The notes below the pieces were generated by a model, which saw only the letters and a program-made list of their open reading frames with translations, did no database searches and had not been told where the DNA came from. A DNA stretch of 64,000 nt, from positions 496,001-560,000 of the forward strand of contig CAVVLP010000002.1 of the NCBI GenBank assembly GCA_963749115.1, read 5' to 3'. A program made the translations under genes and the position numbers. Shown here in pieces: positions 26,269-35,544 of this stretch. The stretch comes from SZUA-36 sp963749115 (GTDB lineage Bacteria > Pseudomonadota > Gammaproteobacteria > Xanthomonadales > SZUA-36). Position 1 is the first letter of the stretch. Each line of letters opens with the position of its first letter.

Positions 26269-27536
26269 ATGAGCATGAACAATCAGAAAACCTGGATAGT
26301 GGTAGGCGTTTTGGCAGTTGTCATAGGCGGTGTTGCTTTTCTGGGTAACGATTTCCCATCTGGTAGCGACCAGGCTTCGGGAACGATTGTTCCTGCTGAA
26401 CGTTATCGTGGCGAACAAATTACAAGCAGCGACGTGGAGCTTGGTGATGAAAGTGTTGCCCAGTTGATGCAGACTGATCTGTTCCAGCAGATTGTGAGCG
26501 ATGCCGCATTCGCAGACGCCCTGCAAAGTGATGCATTCAGGACAGCGATGGCCAGTGACAGCTTCCGTACCGCAATGGCCAATGACAGCTTCCGCTCGGC
26601 GATGGCGAGTGACAACTATCGTACGGCAATGGCAAGTGACAACTTCCGTCATCGGCAATGACTGCGAGTGACAACTTCCGTTCGGCAATGGCGAGTGATA
26701 ATTTCCGTACGGCAATGGCGAGTGACAGCTTCCGCACCGCGTTGGCGAGTGACAGCTTCCGCACCGCGTTGGCGAGTGACAGCTTCCGCACTGCGATGGC
26801 CAATGACAGCTTCCGCAGTGCGATGGCCAATGACAGCTTCCGCACAGCGTTAGCCAGTGACAGCTTCCGCAACGCGATGGCCAGTGACAGCTTCCGCACG
26901 GCGATGGCCAACGACAGCTTCCGCACCGCGTTAGCCAGTGACAGCTTCCGCACCGCGATGGCCAATGACGCCGCATTTGATGCAGCCCTGGCCAGTGACA
27001 GCTTCCGCACGGCGATGGCCAATGACAGCTTCCGCACGGCGATGGCCAATGACAGCTTCCGCAGCGCGATGGCCAATGACAGCTTCCGCAGGCGATGGCC
27101 AATGACAGCTTCCGCAGCGCGATGGCCAATGACAGTTTCCGCAACGCGATGGCCAATGACAGCTTCCGCAACGCGATGGCCAATGACAGCTTCCGCAGCG
27201 CGATGGCCAGTGACAGCTTCCGTAACGCGATGGCCAATGACAGCTTCCGCAATGCGATGGCCAATGACAGTTTCCGCACCGCGTTAGCCAGTGACAGCTT
27301 CCGTAACGCGATGGCGAGTGACAGTTTCCGTAACGCGATGGCCAATGACAGCTTCCGCAATGCGATGGCCAATGACAGCTTCCGTACACGCGATGGCCAG
27401 TGACAGCTTCCGCAACGCGATGGCCAGTGACAGTTTCCGTAACGCGATGGCCAATGACAGCTTCCGCACGGCGATGGCCAGTGACAGCTTCCGCACAGCG
27501 ATGGCCAACGAAGCGCTTCGGAACGCATCTCAATAG
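26269..27536 (+). CDS. Membrane-anchored nonapeptide-repeat protein (frameshifted)
   Basis: About 420 residues. An N-terminal membrane helix (WIVVGVLAVVIGGVAFLG) is followed by a 60-residue linker and then about 36 copies of a nine-residue repeat with consensus [SN]-D-S-F-R-[TNS]-A-[ML]-A, ending NEALRNASQ. The first units (SDAAFADALQ, SDAFRTAMA) and one internal unit (NDAAFDAALA) look ancestral. Asp, Phe, Arg and Ala are nearly invariant. The frame breaks at about 26650 (net +5 nt), 27090 (one C missing) and 27392 (one base extra), yet the repeat resumes each time. It lies 103 nt after the anti-sigma gene and ends in a strong terminator. Function unknown. Confidence 0.8.
26530..27520. repeat. 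27-bp tandem coding repeat
   Basis: DNA form of the nonapeptide array: units such as GCGATGGCCAATGACAGC plus TTCCGCA-, about 36 in a row. Neighbouring units differ mostly at silent or S/N and T/N/S-changing positions. The minus strand is also largely open as a by-product of the 27-nt period. Confidence 0.9.
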
Positions 27537-27590
27537 AGTTAAGGGGTAAAGAACTGATAGCAAAGGCTAACGCCAAAGTACCAGGTTCGA

Positions 27591-27624
27591 AACCGCCGCC
27601 TGCCATTTGGCAGGCGGTTTTTTT
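27591..27624 (+). terminator. Rho-independent terminator after the repeat-protein gene
   Basis: CCGCCTGCC / GGCAGGCGG stem with loop ATTT-sized, followed by TTTTTTT. Confidence 0.92.
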
Positions 27625-27653
27625 ATGTTCAGGATGAACGGTACACCGCGGGC

Positions 27654-27790
27654 GCAGGACGCGCAGGAGCGGTGCCTTTCAGTTTTGCACGGTGTTTGAC
27701 GCAGGACGCGCAGGAGCGGTGCCTTTCAGTTTTGCACGGTGTTTGACGCAGGACGCGCAGGAGTGGCGCGTGTCAGTTTTGCACGGTACG
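27654..27790. repeat. Three tandem copies of a 47-bp noncoding repeat
   Basis: Copies begin GCAGGACGCGCAGGAG at 27654, 27701 and 27748 and share TTTTGCACGGT near their ends; the third diverges in the middle (GTGGCGCGTGTC). They fill the gap between the repeat-protein terminator and the gluzincin gene. The rest of this 380-nt gap shows no gene. Confidence 0.9.
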
Positions 27791-27918
27791 CCGCGTGAGC
27801 ATGGAAAACTGACGGAATCGGCGAGATGAAGGCAGGGGTGTGTCCACAGCTAAAAAGCAGACACTACCAAATTACATAGTATGCTAATTGAAACAATAGA
27901 ATCGAAAGGGAGAGGCGG

Positions 27919-30861
27919 GTGCGTTCTGGATTGCTGTTAATAACTTTATTTTTGGGTTTGGTGCAGACCCAAGCCACTGCAGCACCGTTTGAAATAGATT
28001 TTGTTGAAACAGACGATATGTTGATGATTTACCAGGATCCATTCCAGACTTACCTGGTACCGCACATGTCGAAAAGTTTTCACAACTCTGTCGAGTTTCA
28101 ACGCTATCTTTTCAACTGGACACCGCACGAAAAAACCACCGTAGTTGTGACGGATTTCAGCGATTACGGAAACGCCGGAGCCAGTGTCTCGCCGCGTAAT
28201 GCGGTCTCCGTGTATATCGCACCATCAAACCGCACACTTGAGACACTGCCGGGCAACGAAAGAACATTCATGATCATGAACCACGAAATGACGCACGTGG
28301 CGACCATGGATGTGGCAAATGAACAGGATTTACGCTGGCGGCGTTTTTTTGGCGGCAAGCCACGACAGACTGACGTGCACCCGGAGTCCATTCTGTACAA
28401 CTACCTTGCAACACCCAGGCTCAGTGCGCCACGCTGGTACCAGGAAGGCTCTGCAACTTTCGTCGAGACCTGGATGTCAGGTGGTATTGGTCGGGCCCAG
28501 GGTGCCTATGACGAAATGGTATTTCGTTCCATGGTGCGTGATGATGCTCATTTCTACAGTAACCTCGGTATAGTCGCCGAGGGCAGCAGTGTCGATTTCC
28601 AGGGTACGGTTAATGCCTACCTGTATGGGACCCGATTCATGAGTTACCTGGCCTTTGAATATTCGCCGGAACAGCTGGTTGAGTGGCTCAGCCGCGATGA
28701 AGACAGTGAAAGATACTATGCAAAGCAGTTTTCAAGGGTTTTCGGTTTACCGTTGGAGGACTCGTGGAATCAGTGGATCGAGTTTGAACACGGGTTTCAG
28801 CAAAAAAACCTCAGTGCGGTTCGCGAACATAGCCTGACGCGAACCCGGCCACTTGCACCCCAGGCGCTTGGATCAATTTCCCGCTCATTTGTTGATGAGG
28901 ACGACGGGGTGATGGTCGGTGCTTTCAGGTACCCGGGAGTCGTTGCCCATATTGGCTTGATGTCCCTGGCATGACGGGACTATCGAGCGCGTGACAGATA
29001 TCAAGGGTCCCAAGGTATACCCGGTGACTTCACCAGCCTATGATCCCGGCTCAAAAACATTTTTCTACACGGCTGATAATCATGCCTATCGTGACTTGAT
29101 GGCCGTTGACCTTAAAACAGGTAAAAAGCGGATGTTGATCAAGGATGCGCGTGTGGGCGATTTGGCCTTTAATGCGGCGGACGGGTCAATTTGGGGACTA
29201 CGTCATCTTAATGGTTTTGTTTCACTGGTCAGAATCCCGCCACCATATTCTGAATGGAATCAACTTCACACATGGCCGTACGGTCAGGTCGCCTATGAAA
29301 TGGACATCTCGGCGGATGGATCAATGTTATCACTCTCACTCGGGGAGATCGATGCAACCCAGTACCTGAGGGTTTTTCGTACCGGGGATCTTTTGCAGCA
29401 GAAGGTAGAACCGATTGCCGAATATAACTTCATGACTTCGGCGCCCGAAGGATTCGTATTTTCGCCGGATGGACGCTACCTGTTCGGAAGTTCTTTTTTG
29501 ACCGGTGTTTCCAATATTTTTCGTTTCGAGATAGAAACCGGTGAAATGGAGGCGGTCAGTAATGCAGAAACCGGTTTTTTTCGCCCCATACCACGTGAGG
29601 ACGGGTCGCTGGTCGTGTTCGAATTCAGTGGACAGGGATTCATACCTACGCGTTATTGATCCGGTCCCCCTGGAGGATCTGAGTGCAATTGTTTTCCTGG
29701 GTAATGAAATCGTTAAAAAACACCCGGTGTTACGTGACTGGAATGTCGTGAGCACGCTCTCGAAAGTGGACCATGAAGGCAAAATCACCAAGCGCGGCAA
29801 ATACCGTCCTTACCGCGAATTGGGTTTTGAGTCTGGCTATCCGATTATCGAAGGATACCGGGATTCAGCAGCGGTCGGATATGCACTGAAACTCCAGGAT
29901 CCGGCACAGCTGCACAATGTGGATATCAGTGCATCCTACTCGCCGGACAGCAGCCTTCCTTCCGGTGAGAAGTTTCATTTCAGCGCCGAGTACCGTGCGC
30001 TTAACTGGCGTGCGCGCTATTGGCACAACGACGCGGATTTCTACGATTTGTTTGGTCCGACAAAACGCAGCAGAAAAGGTGACGCTTTTATCGTCGGATA
30101 TAAAAAAGCATTGATTTTTGACCAGCCCAGGCAATTGGATTTCTCTGCCGATGTCGCTTATTTCACGGGTCTCGATACCTTGCCGGGCAATCAGAATGTA
30201 CCCACGTTGTTTAACGAGGATATTCTTCATGGCCAGGTTGAATTCAATTACACCAACACCCGCAAATCCATGGGGGCCGTTGATCATGAAAAAGGCTGGC
30301 GGTGGGATATCATTGCGAGTGCTGATCATGCAAACAGCGACACCATTCCAAAGCTCGGGCCGGTCTGGATTTTGGTTTTGCATTGCCGTGGAAGCATTCC
30401 TCGATATGGTTCTATAGTTCGGGTGGTATAGCTGATGGTGACCGTTTAAATACACTGACCAATTATTATTTCGGCGGATTTGGCAACAACTACGTCGATG
30501 ATGGCGAGGTTAAGCGATACCGCAAGTATTATTCGATGCCGGGTTTTGAAATAGACGCCATCAGTGCACGGAACTTTGTGAAGTCCGTGGCGGAATGGAA
30601 TCTGCCGCCGATACGTTTCGAATCGGTGGGTTCTCCGGGTTTCTTTTTAAGCTGGATACGACCGGCCATATTTGTTGCCGGCCTGATATCAGATCCGGGT
30701 GAGAGCTTGAACGGACGTTTACCAGCGCCGGGTTCCAGTTGGATCTTCATTTCACGGTGGTTCACAGGTTACCCATGACTTTATCTGTTGGTTACGCCGC
30801 CGGGTTCAGAAAGGGAAGCAAGCAGGATGACGAAATTATGTTATCACTGAAAATATTGTGA
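27919..30861 (+). CDS. Large secreted gluzincin-type peptidase with propeller and barrel-like C-terminus (frameshifted)
   Basis: About 980 residues after joining five reading-frame pieces. GTG start, signal peptide (LLLITLFLGLVQTQATA), then a peptidase MA-like domain with the zinc motif HEMTH in FMIMNHEMTHVATMD and a downstream Glu in WYQEGSATFVETWMSGG. A TolB/propeller-like region follows (SPAYDPGSKTFFYT, ISADGSMLSLSLG, FVFSPDGRYLFG). The last 380 residues resemble an outer-membrane barrel of the surface-antigen type and close with MLSLKIL. Frame breaks lie near 28970 (CCC for CC), 29640, 30365 and 30725. It probably acts at the cell surface; substrate unknown. Confidence 0.75.
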
Positions 30862-30923
30862 AAAGGCACGCAAATCACGCAGAATAGGGGACATGAAATC
30901 CCCCGAAAAGAATTCATTTACCC

Positions 30924-31934
30924 ATGTTGACTGATGTACTCACGCGGGCACCGGTCGGACTGTTGCCGGTGTTGATTTTCCTGTTGATTCTTTTATACAT
31001 GGACAGCTATAAGCTCGTCAGCCTGCGCACTGTAATCTGGGTCATTCTCACCGGCGCATTTCTTCCTGTTGCGGGGTACTGGATCAATGGTTATGCCATT
31101 GGTTTGTTGGGCTGGGATTTTCAAACCTTCTCGCGATACGCAGCGCCTGTGATTGAAGAGGGTATGAAAGCCTGTGTGATGATCTATCTGTTCAGATCCA
31201 ACCGCATCGGTTTTCTGGTGGATGCGGCAATCTTGGGATTCGCGGTGGGTGCGGGTTTTGGTGTGGTAGAGAATTTCTACTATTTGTACATGGCATCCGA
31301 TGCCCAGATCGCAGTCTGGGTTGTCCGTGGTTTTGGAACCGCCATCATGCATGGCGGCACCATGGCGTTGTTTGGGGTGATGGCCCAAACACTGACCGAA
31401 CGGCAAATGAAGATTAATCCCTTGTTGCTGCTGCCCGGTTTTATCGTGGCCATTACCATACATTCGGTTTTTAACCATTTTCCGGGAACACCCATATTGA
31501 CGACCCTGGGTACATTGCTGGCCTTGCCACCAATCTTTTTGATTGTTTTCGAGAAGAGCGCACGCAGCATGCATGAGTGGCTGGAAGTAGATTTTGACGA
31601 AGATGCGATGTTATTGGAGCAAATTAACTCGGGTGAATTCGCAGAATCCAGGATCGGCCGCTTCCTGCATGATCTGAAACAGAAGTTCCCTGGTACGGTG
31701 GTCGTGGATATGCTTTGTTATTTGCGTCTCTATACCGAACTTGCACTGCGGGCGAAAGGTGTGTTGATGATGCGGGAAAACGGTCTGGATACCCCGGTGG
31801 GTGAACGTACCAGGGCCAAGTTCGAAGAAATGCGTTACCTTGAGAAAAGTATCGGCAAGACAGGCCTGCTGGCCATGAGTCCGTTTTTGCAGATGACCCG
31901 CAAGGACCTGTGGCAGCTTTACGTTCTGGAATAA
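30924..31934 (+). CDS. PrsW family intramembrane metalloprotease
   Basis: A 336-residue polytopic membrane protein. PrsW motifs are present: Glu78-Glu79 (APVIEEGMK), Glu116 (GVVENFYY), His143 (AIMHGG) and a further His in TIHSVFNHF. About seven helices fill the first 220 residues, followed by a cytoplasmic helical tail of about 110 residues. PrsW proteins cleave membrane anti-sigma factors (RsiW in Bacillus). The anti-sigma gene at 25.4 kb makes a functional link possible but unproven. Confidence 0.88.
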   Translation: MLTDVLTRAPVGLLPVLIFLLILLYMDSYKLVSLRTVIWVILTGAFLPVAGYWINGYAIGLLGWDFQTFSRYAAPVIEEGMKACVMIYLFRSNRIGFLVDAAILGFAVGAGFGVVENFYYLYMASDAQIAVWVVRGFGTAIMHGGTMALFGVMAQTLTERQMKINPLLLLPGFIVAITIHSVFNHFPGTPILTTLGTLLALPPIFLIVFEKSARSMHEWLEVDFDEDAMLLEQINSGEFAESRIGRFLHDLKQKFPGTVVVDMLCYLRLYTELALRAKGVLMMRENGLDTPVGERTRAKFEEMRYLEKSIGKTGLLAMSPFLQMTRKDLWQLYVLE

Positions 31935-31993
31935 CATCGCTTGTGTTTTCTATGGTCTACGCTAAACCAGCGTGTATGGCTGACCTTGCCGCG

Positions 31994-32281
31994 TCATGCA
32001 TGCATTACATAAAAACCCAGGATGGCCAAGCCGCTGATTATTACCGTGCCAATAAGCAAGCCGGTGTCCTTGAGGGTGAACCGGCGATCGGAAATCTTTG
32101 AAAAAACCAGGTATAACAGCCCGAAGACGACGACCGAAAGTACACTCTTTCCTATCCAGTGGTGGCCACCAATTGAACTTAATAATTGTTTGAAAGCGGC
32201 AGATAGTTCGCTGCCAATTGTCGCTGCCGCGATCAGGGCGATGCTTACCGCTGCGGCCCGTGTCAGTGCTTTTGAATTCAT
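31994..32281 (-). CDS. Small three-helix membrane protein of unknown function
   Basis: Ninety-five residues with about three hydrophobic segments (AAAVSIALIAAATIGSEL, SVLSVVVFGLLYLVF, LLIGTVIISGLAILGFYVM). Its ATG overlaps the stop of the upstream 157-residue membrane gene by 4 nt, so the two are coupled. No family recognised. It converges on the PrsW gene. Confidence 0.65.
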   Translation of the reverse strand: MNSKALTRAAAVSIALIAAATIGSELSAAFKQLLSSIGGHHWIGKSVLSVVVFGLLYLVFSKISDRRFTLKDTGLLIGTVIISGLAILGFYVMHA

Positions 32282-32751
32282 GCCAGTCCCGCCATCAATG
32301 CAAACCTGTAGCCCGAGGAAATAAGCGCTCCCATTCCGGCAATGGAGAACCCAAGAACAAATATCAGTCCGGCAAGCAGGACAATACTTAGCCTGGCGTC
32401 CCTGTTCTCGAGCAGTTCCTCATCGTATTTATATAATAATGCTGCTGTCAGTGTTGCCAGTATCGGCAGAAACAGGAAGACATGCTCTTTCACTTCCATG
32501 ACGATGCTGTGTACCCATTTTGCATCGCTTGCCTTGATTATTGGCTTGATGTGTAATCCGTAAATTTCAACATAGTAAAAACCACCCACCAGCCAGGCGA
32601 AAATCAAAAAGGCAAAACCAATGACAGCTGCCATTTGTGCGCGTGCAATCCTGGTCTCGGTCGGGTTTAACATCTCCACCAGGACCCACAGGAATGCGAA
32701 TAATCCCAGCTCAGCACAAATTGCATGAATAAAAATCAGGGGGTTTACCAT
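32278..32751 (-). CDS. Four-helix membrane protein of unknown function
   Basis: A 157-residue integral membrane protein with about four helices. Histidines at helix ends (LIFIHAICAELG, WVHSIVMEVKEHVFLFLP) could bind heme or metal, but no defined motif is met. It is the first gene of a two-gene operon with the 95-residue membrane protein. No family recognised. Confidence 0.7.
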   Translation of the reverse strand: MVNPLIFIHAICAELGLFAFLWVLVEMLNPTETRIARAQMAAVIGFAFLIFAWLVGGFYYVEIYGLHIKPIIKASDAKWVHSIVMEVKEHVFLFLPILATLTAALLYKYDEELLENRDARLSIVLLAGLIFVLGFSIAGMGALISSGYRFALMAGLA

Positions 32752-32837
32752 GGATGCTTTCTACCTTGTCAATTCCATCAGGACACTATCACACCGGTAC
32801 CACGTAAAACAGGGTCGAGCCACCTATCGGACATAAC

Positions 32838-32872
32838 AAAAAACGCAGAACCCGAAAGTTCTGCGTTTTTTA
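32838..32872. terminator. Bidirectional rho-independent terminator
   Basis: AAAACGCAGAAC / GTTCTGCGTTTT-type stem with A- and T-runs on both sides. It lies directly after the leftward peroxiredoxin gene and would end its transcript. Confidence 0.92.
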
Positions 32873-32881
32873 ATTTTTCAC

Positions 32882-33409
32882 TCAGGAATTGGATTTAATG
32901 TAGGCCAGCATGGTGCCGGCATCACTGACTTCGAACGGGTCGGAGGGTGCATTGTCCTGTTTGCCGGCCTCGCTGAAGACCTTCTTGATTTCACCATCTT
33001 CGACCAGCATGGAGTAACGCCAGGAACGCTGACCAAAACCCACGTTATCCTTGCGTACCAGCATACCCATCAAACGTGAGAAATCACCGCTTCCATCCGG
33101 GAGCAATTTCACATTTTTCACACCCTGGTGGATACCCCACTGGAACATGGTGAAGGCATCGTTCACGCTCAGGCAGTAGACCTCATCGATACCGGCATCA
33201 CGCATTTCCTGGTAGTGTTTTTCGTATCCGGGCAGATGGGTGCTCGAGCAGGTTGGCGTAAATGCGCCGGGCAGGGCAAACACGACCACTTTCTTGCCTT
33301 TGAAAATGTCATCGGAAGTTACATCCTGCCAGCGAAAAGGATTCGGGCCTTCAACACTTTCGTCGCGGACACGGGTTTTGAATGTAATGTTGGGTACCTG
33401 GTGGGTCAC
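32882..33409 (-). CDS. Peroxiredoxin, Prx5 type
   Basis: A 175-residue thiol peroxidase. The peroxidatic Cys54 sits in LPGAFTPTCSSTHLPGYEK, characteristic of the Prx5/PrxII group that is reduced by glutaredoxin or glutathione. The GQRSWRYSMLVEDG segment carries the conserved Arg. Length fits a full family member. It is a single-gene unit with a strong terminator. A second Prx5-type gene lies near 58.1 kb; the two differ clearly in sequence. Confidence 0.93.
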   Translation of the reverse strand: MTHQVPNITFKTRVRDESVEGPNPFRWQDVTSDDIFKGKKVVVFALPGAFTPTCSSTHLPGYEKHYQEMRDAGIDEVYCLSVNDAFTMFQWGIHQGVKNVKLLPDGSGDFSRLMGMLVRKDNVGFGQRSWRYSMLVEDGEIKKVFSEAGKQDNAPSDPFEVSDAGTMLAYIKSNS

Positions 33410-33717
33410 TTGAATATCTCCTTTTAGTCAAAAATACGAACGGGTGTTTGCTTACCCGGTTTTAATTTGGGGAGAGTATGGACCTTTCACAAGTGATAGT
33501 TAAATCGTTTTTATGCATGCACCCGATAGTTAACGCTTATGCAAGCAGCCCGGTAGCAGGGTTGCGAATGACTGCATATTGCGATCCAACATAGGTACAA
33601 TGCATGACTTGACCCGGACACCAGGTAGGTTTAACCCCATGAAAAAGACCTTTTTTAGTATGCAACCGATGAACCGGGCGCAAACATCAGGGACTGGGTT
33701 GAAGCGAAGAAAACAGA
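33410..33717. other. Divergent intergenic region between peroxiredoxin and add
   Basis: No clear gene. Two near-direct repeats, GATAGTTAA followed by CG and TTATGCANGC words, occur at 33495-33520 and 33525-33546 and could be regulator sites. A 28-codon open frame at 33639-33725 (MKKTFFSMQPMNRAQ...) overlaps the adenosine deaminase start by 8 nt; it has no good ribosome site and is not called as a gene. Confidence 0.4.
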
Positions 33718-34728
33718 ATGATTGACCGCAACCTGCCATTGGTCGAATTACACCGTCATCTGGATGGCAGTATCAGGCTCCAGACCATACTGGAGCTGGC
33801 TGATCAGCATGGTATTGCGCTACCAGCCAAAAGCGTGGCCGATCTTGCACCCTATGTTCATGTTGATGAATCAGCGCCTGGTTTGATGGCGTTTCTCGAG
33901 CGATTCGAGCATATGACCGCTGTTCTGGTCGATGCGGATGCCTGCCGACGTGTTGCCTATGAAAACGTTGAGGACGCCAGGTCAGAGGGTATTGATTACA
34001 TCGAACTGCGCTACAGTCCGTGGTTCATGGCGGAGTCACACGGCATGGATCCGGCCGAGGTTATGGAAGCCTGTGCAGACGGCGTACGCGCGGCTGAGCG
34101 TGATACCGGGGTGCGTGCCAATATCATTGGCATCCTGAGCCGCACCTATGGTGTGGAGGCATGTATGAAGGAACTGGATGCTATCCTGGCACACCGTGAT
34201 CACATCGTTGGAGTGGACCTCGCCGGTGACGAATTCCGCTACCCGGCACAGCTGTTCAAGAGTCATTTCAAACGTGTTCGCGATGCCGGCCTGCATGTGA
34301 CCATCCACGCGGGTGAAGCTGATGGCCCGCAGAGTGTTTGGTCGGCCATTGAAGACCTTGGGGCAGAGCGTATTGGTCATGGTTTTCGTGCGATAGAGGA
34401 TCCGGTATTGGTCGATTACCTCGCAAAGCATGGTATCGGGCTGGAGGTTTGCCCGACCTCGAATTTGCATACCAGTACGGTCAGCGACTACGCTTCACAT
34501 CCTGTCAAAGCGCTGGCTGACCAGGGTGTGAAATTTTGCCTGAACACCGATGACCCGGGTATTAGCGCAATTGATATCGAACATGAATACACGGTTGCCG
34601 CGCCCGCGACCGGTCTGAGCGGGGCACAGGTTCATCAATCCCAGCTTGACGGGTTTGAAATGGCCTTTCTTGGCGAAGAAGAAAAATCGGATTTACAACG
34701 CAAAGTCGCCCAGCGTCCGGCGTTGTAG
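33718..34728 (+). CDS. add: Adenosine deaminase
   Basis: A 336-residue zinc amidohydrolase that deaminates adenosine (and deoxyadenosine) to inosine for purine salvage. The zinc ligands His12 and His14 (ELHRHLDGS) and His197 (IHAGE), catalytic Glu200, His221 (RIGHG) and Asp278-Asp279 (NTDDP) are all present. Length is as expected. A subset of proteins with this fold act on other purines, so specificity is by family only. Its 3' end overlaps the convergent PhyH gene by 36 nt. Confidence 0.93.
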   Translation: MIDRNLPLVELHRHLDGSIRLQTILELADQHGIALPAKSVADLAPYVHVDESAPGLMAFLERFEHMTAVLVDADACRRVAYENVEDARSEGIDYIELRYSPWFMAESHGMDPAEVMEACADGVRAAERDTGVRANIIGILSRTYGVEACMKELDAILAHRDHIVGVDLAGDEFRYPAQLFKSHFKRVRDAGLHVTIHAGEADGPQSVWSAIEDLGAERIGHGFRAIEDPVLVDYLAKHGIGLEVCPTSNLHTSTVSDYASHPVKALADQGVKFCLNTDDPGISAIDIEHEYTVAAPATGLSGAQVHQSQLDGFEMAFLGEEEKSDLQRKVAQRPAL

Positions 34729-35532
34729 CCAATTGCTACCAGACCACCTGGCGGTCTTTTCGGCAACATGCAATGTAAATGCATGCCGCGAGAAATCCGA
34801 CCGGTTCTGTGAACTGTAATGGGGCATGTGGTCATGGAAGATCACCACGCTACCGGCGGGAACTTCCACCGCGACGGCTTCATCGGTGGCGGGCCATGGT
34901 GTGCTGTCCAGATCGGTCAGTGCACCTTCACGCTTTGTCCAGTCAACCTTGTAAATTTCGCGTAAGGGCGAGCGATGTCCGCCCGGTTGTACCCATAAAC
35001 AACCGTTATCCCGGTTGGCATCCTCAATGGCAATCCAGATACCGGTCACCGTGGACGGCTCCGAAATCAAGTAGCTGCCATCCTGGTGCCAGCGTACCTC
35101 ACCGCCAATATGCGGTTGCTTGAAGATATACATGGTCTGCCAAAGCAGGGGTGCCTTGTAGCCGATGTCCCGCAAGACCTGTCCGAGCAGGGGTTGCTGG
35201 CAAAAAGTTTTGAATACCGGATTCAGATCATGCATGGCATGACCGATCTTATTAATGGCGAGTCGCGCGGGCTTCAGTAACTCACCATCATGGTCAAGCG
35301 CACCCTCCTCGAGAAAACAATGAACGTTTTCGGCCGAGTCAAAAAAGTAGTCATCACGCCCGCTATCCCGGTCCGAAGTACTGAATACTGCCCGGTGGCT
35401 ACTGATATCAAAATCATCAACAATCTGCAGTGCGGCAGTCTTTAGCTTCTCAATATCCGCTTTCGCAATCGCCTCTTCCAGAACGAGGTAACCATCCTCA
35501 TGAAATTGCTGTATTTGAATATCGCTCAGCAT
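34693..35532 (-). CDS. Phytanoyl-CoA dioxygenase (PhyH) family protein
   Basis: A 279-residue Fe(II)/2-oxoglutarate oxygenase. The facial triad is visible as His and Asp in VRWHQDGSYL and a distal His in IFHDHMPHYSSQNRS, which also supplies the 2-oxoglutarate-binding Ser/Arg region. The N-terminal FHEDGYLVLEEAI is typical. Bacterial members hydroxylate diverse small molecules, so the substrate is open. The dienelactone-hydrolase gene lies 12 nt upstream on the same strand, suggesting an operon with it. Confidence 0.88.
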   Translation of the reverse strand: MLSDIQIQQFHEDGYLVLEEAIAKADIEKLKTAALQIVDDFDISSHRAVFSTSDRDSGRDDYFFDSAENVHCFLEEGALDHDGELLKPARLAINKIGHAMHDLNPVFKTFCQQPLLGQVLRDIGYKAPLLWQTMYIFKQPHIGGEVRWHQDGSYLISEPSTVTGIWIAIEDANRDNGCLWVQPGGHRSPLREIYKVDWTKREGALTDLDSTPWPATDEAVAVEVPAGSVVIFHDHMPHYSSQNRSDFSRHAFTLHVAEKTARWSGSNWLQRRTLGDFAL

Positions 35533-35544
35533 GTCCTGTCAGGC

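Noticed and set aside
26245..27606. A 453-codon open frame on the minus strand, rich in LSLAIALRK and CGSCHWPS repeats
   Set aside because: It is the antisense image of the 27-nt coding repeat. The plus strand has the ribosome site, membrane helix, co-directional operon and terminator, and the minus frame switches repeat sense where the plus strand shifts.
33639..33725. A 28-codon leader peptide before add
   Set aside because: No ribosome site and no sign of attenuation structure; overlap with the add start alone is not enough.
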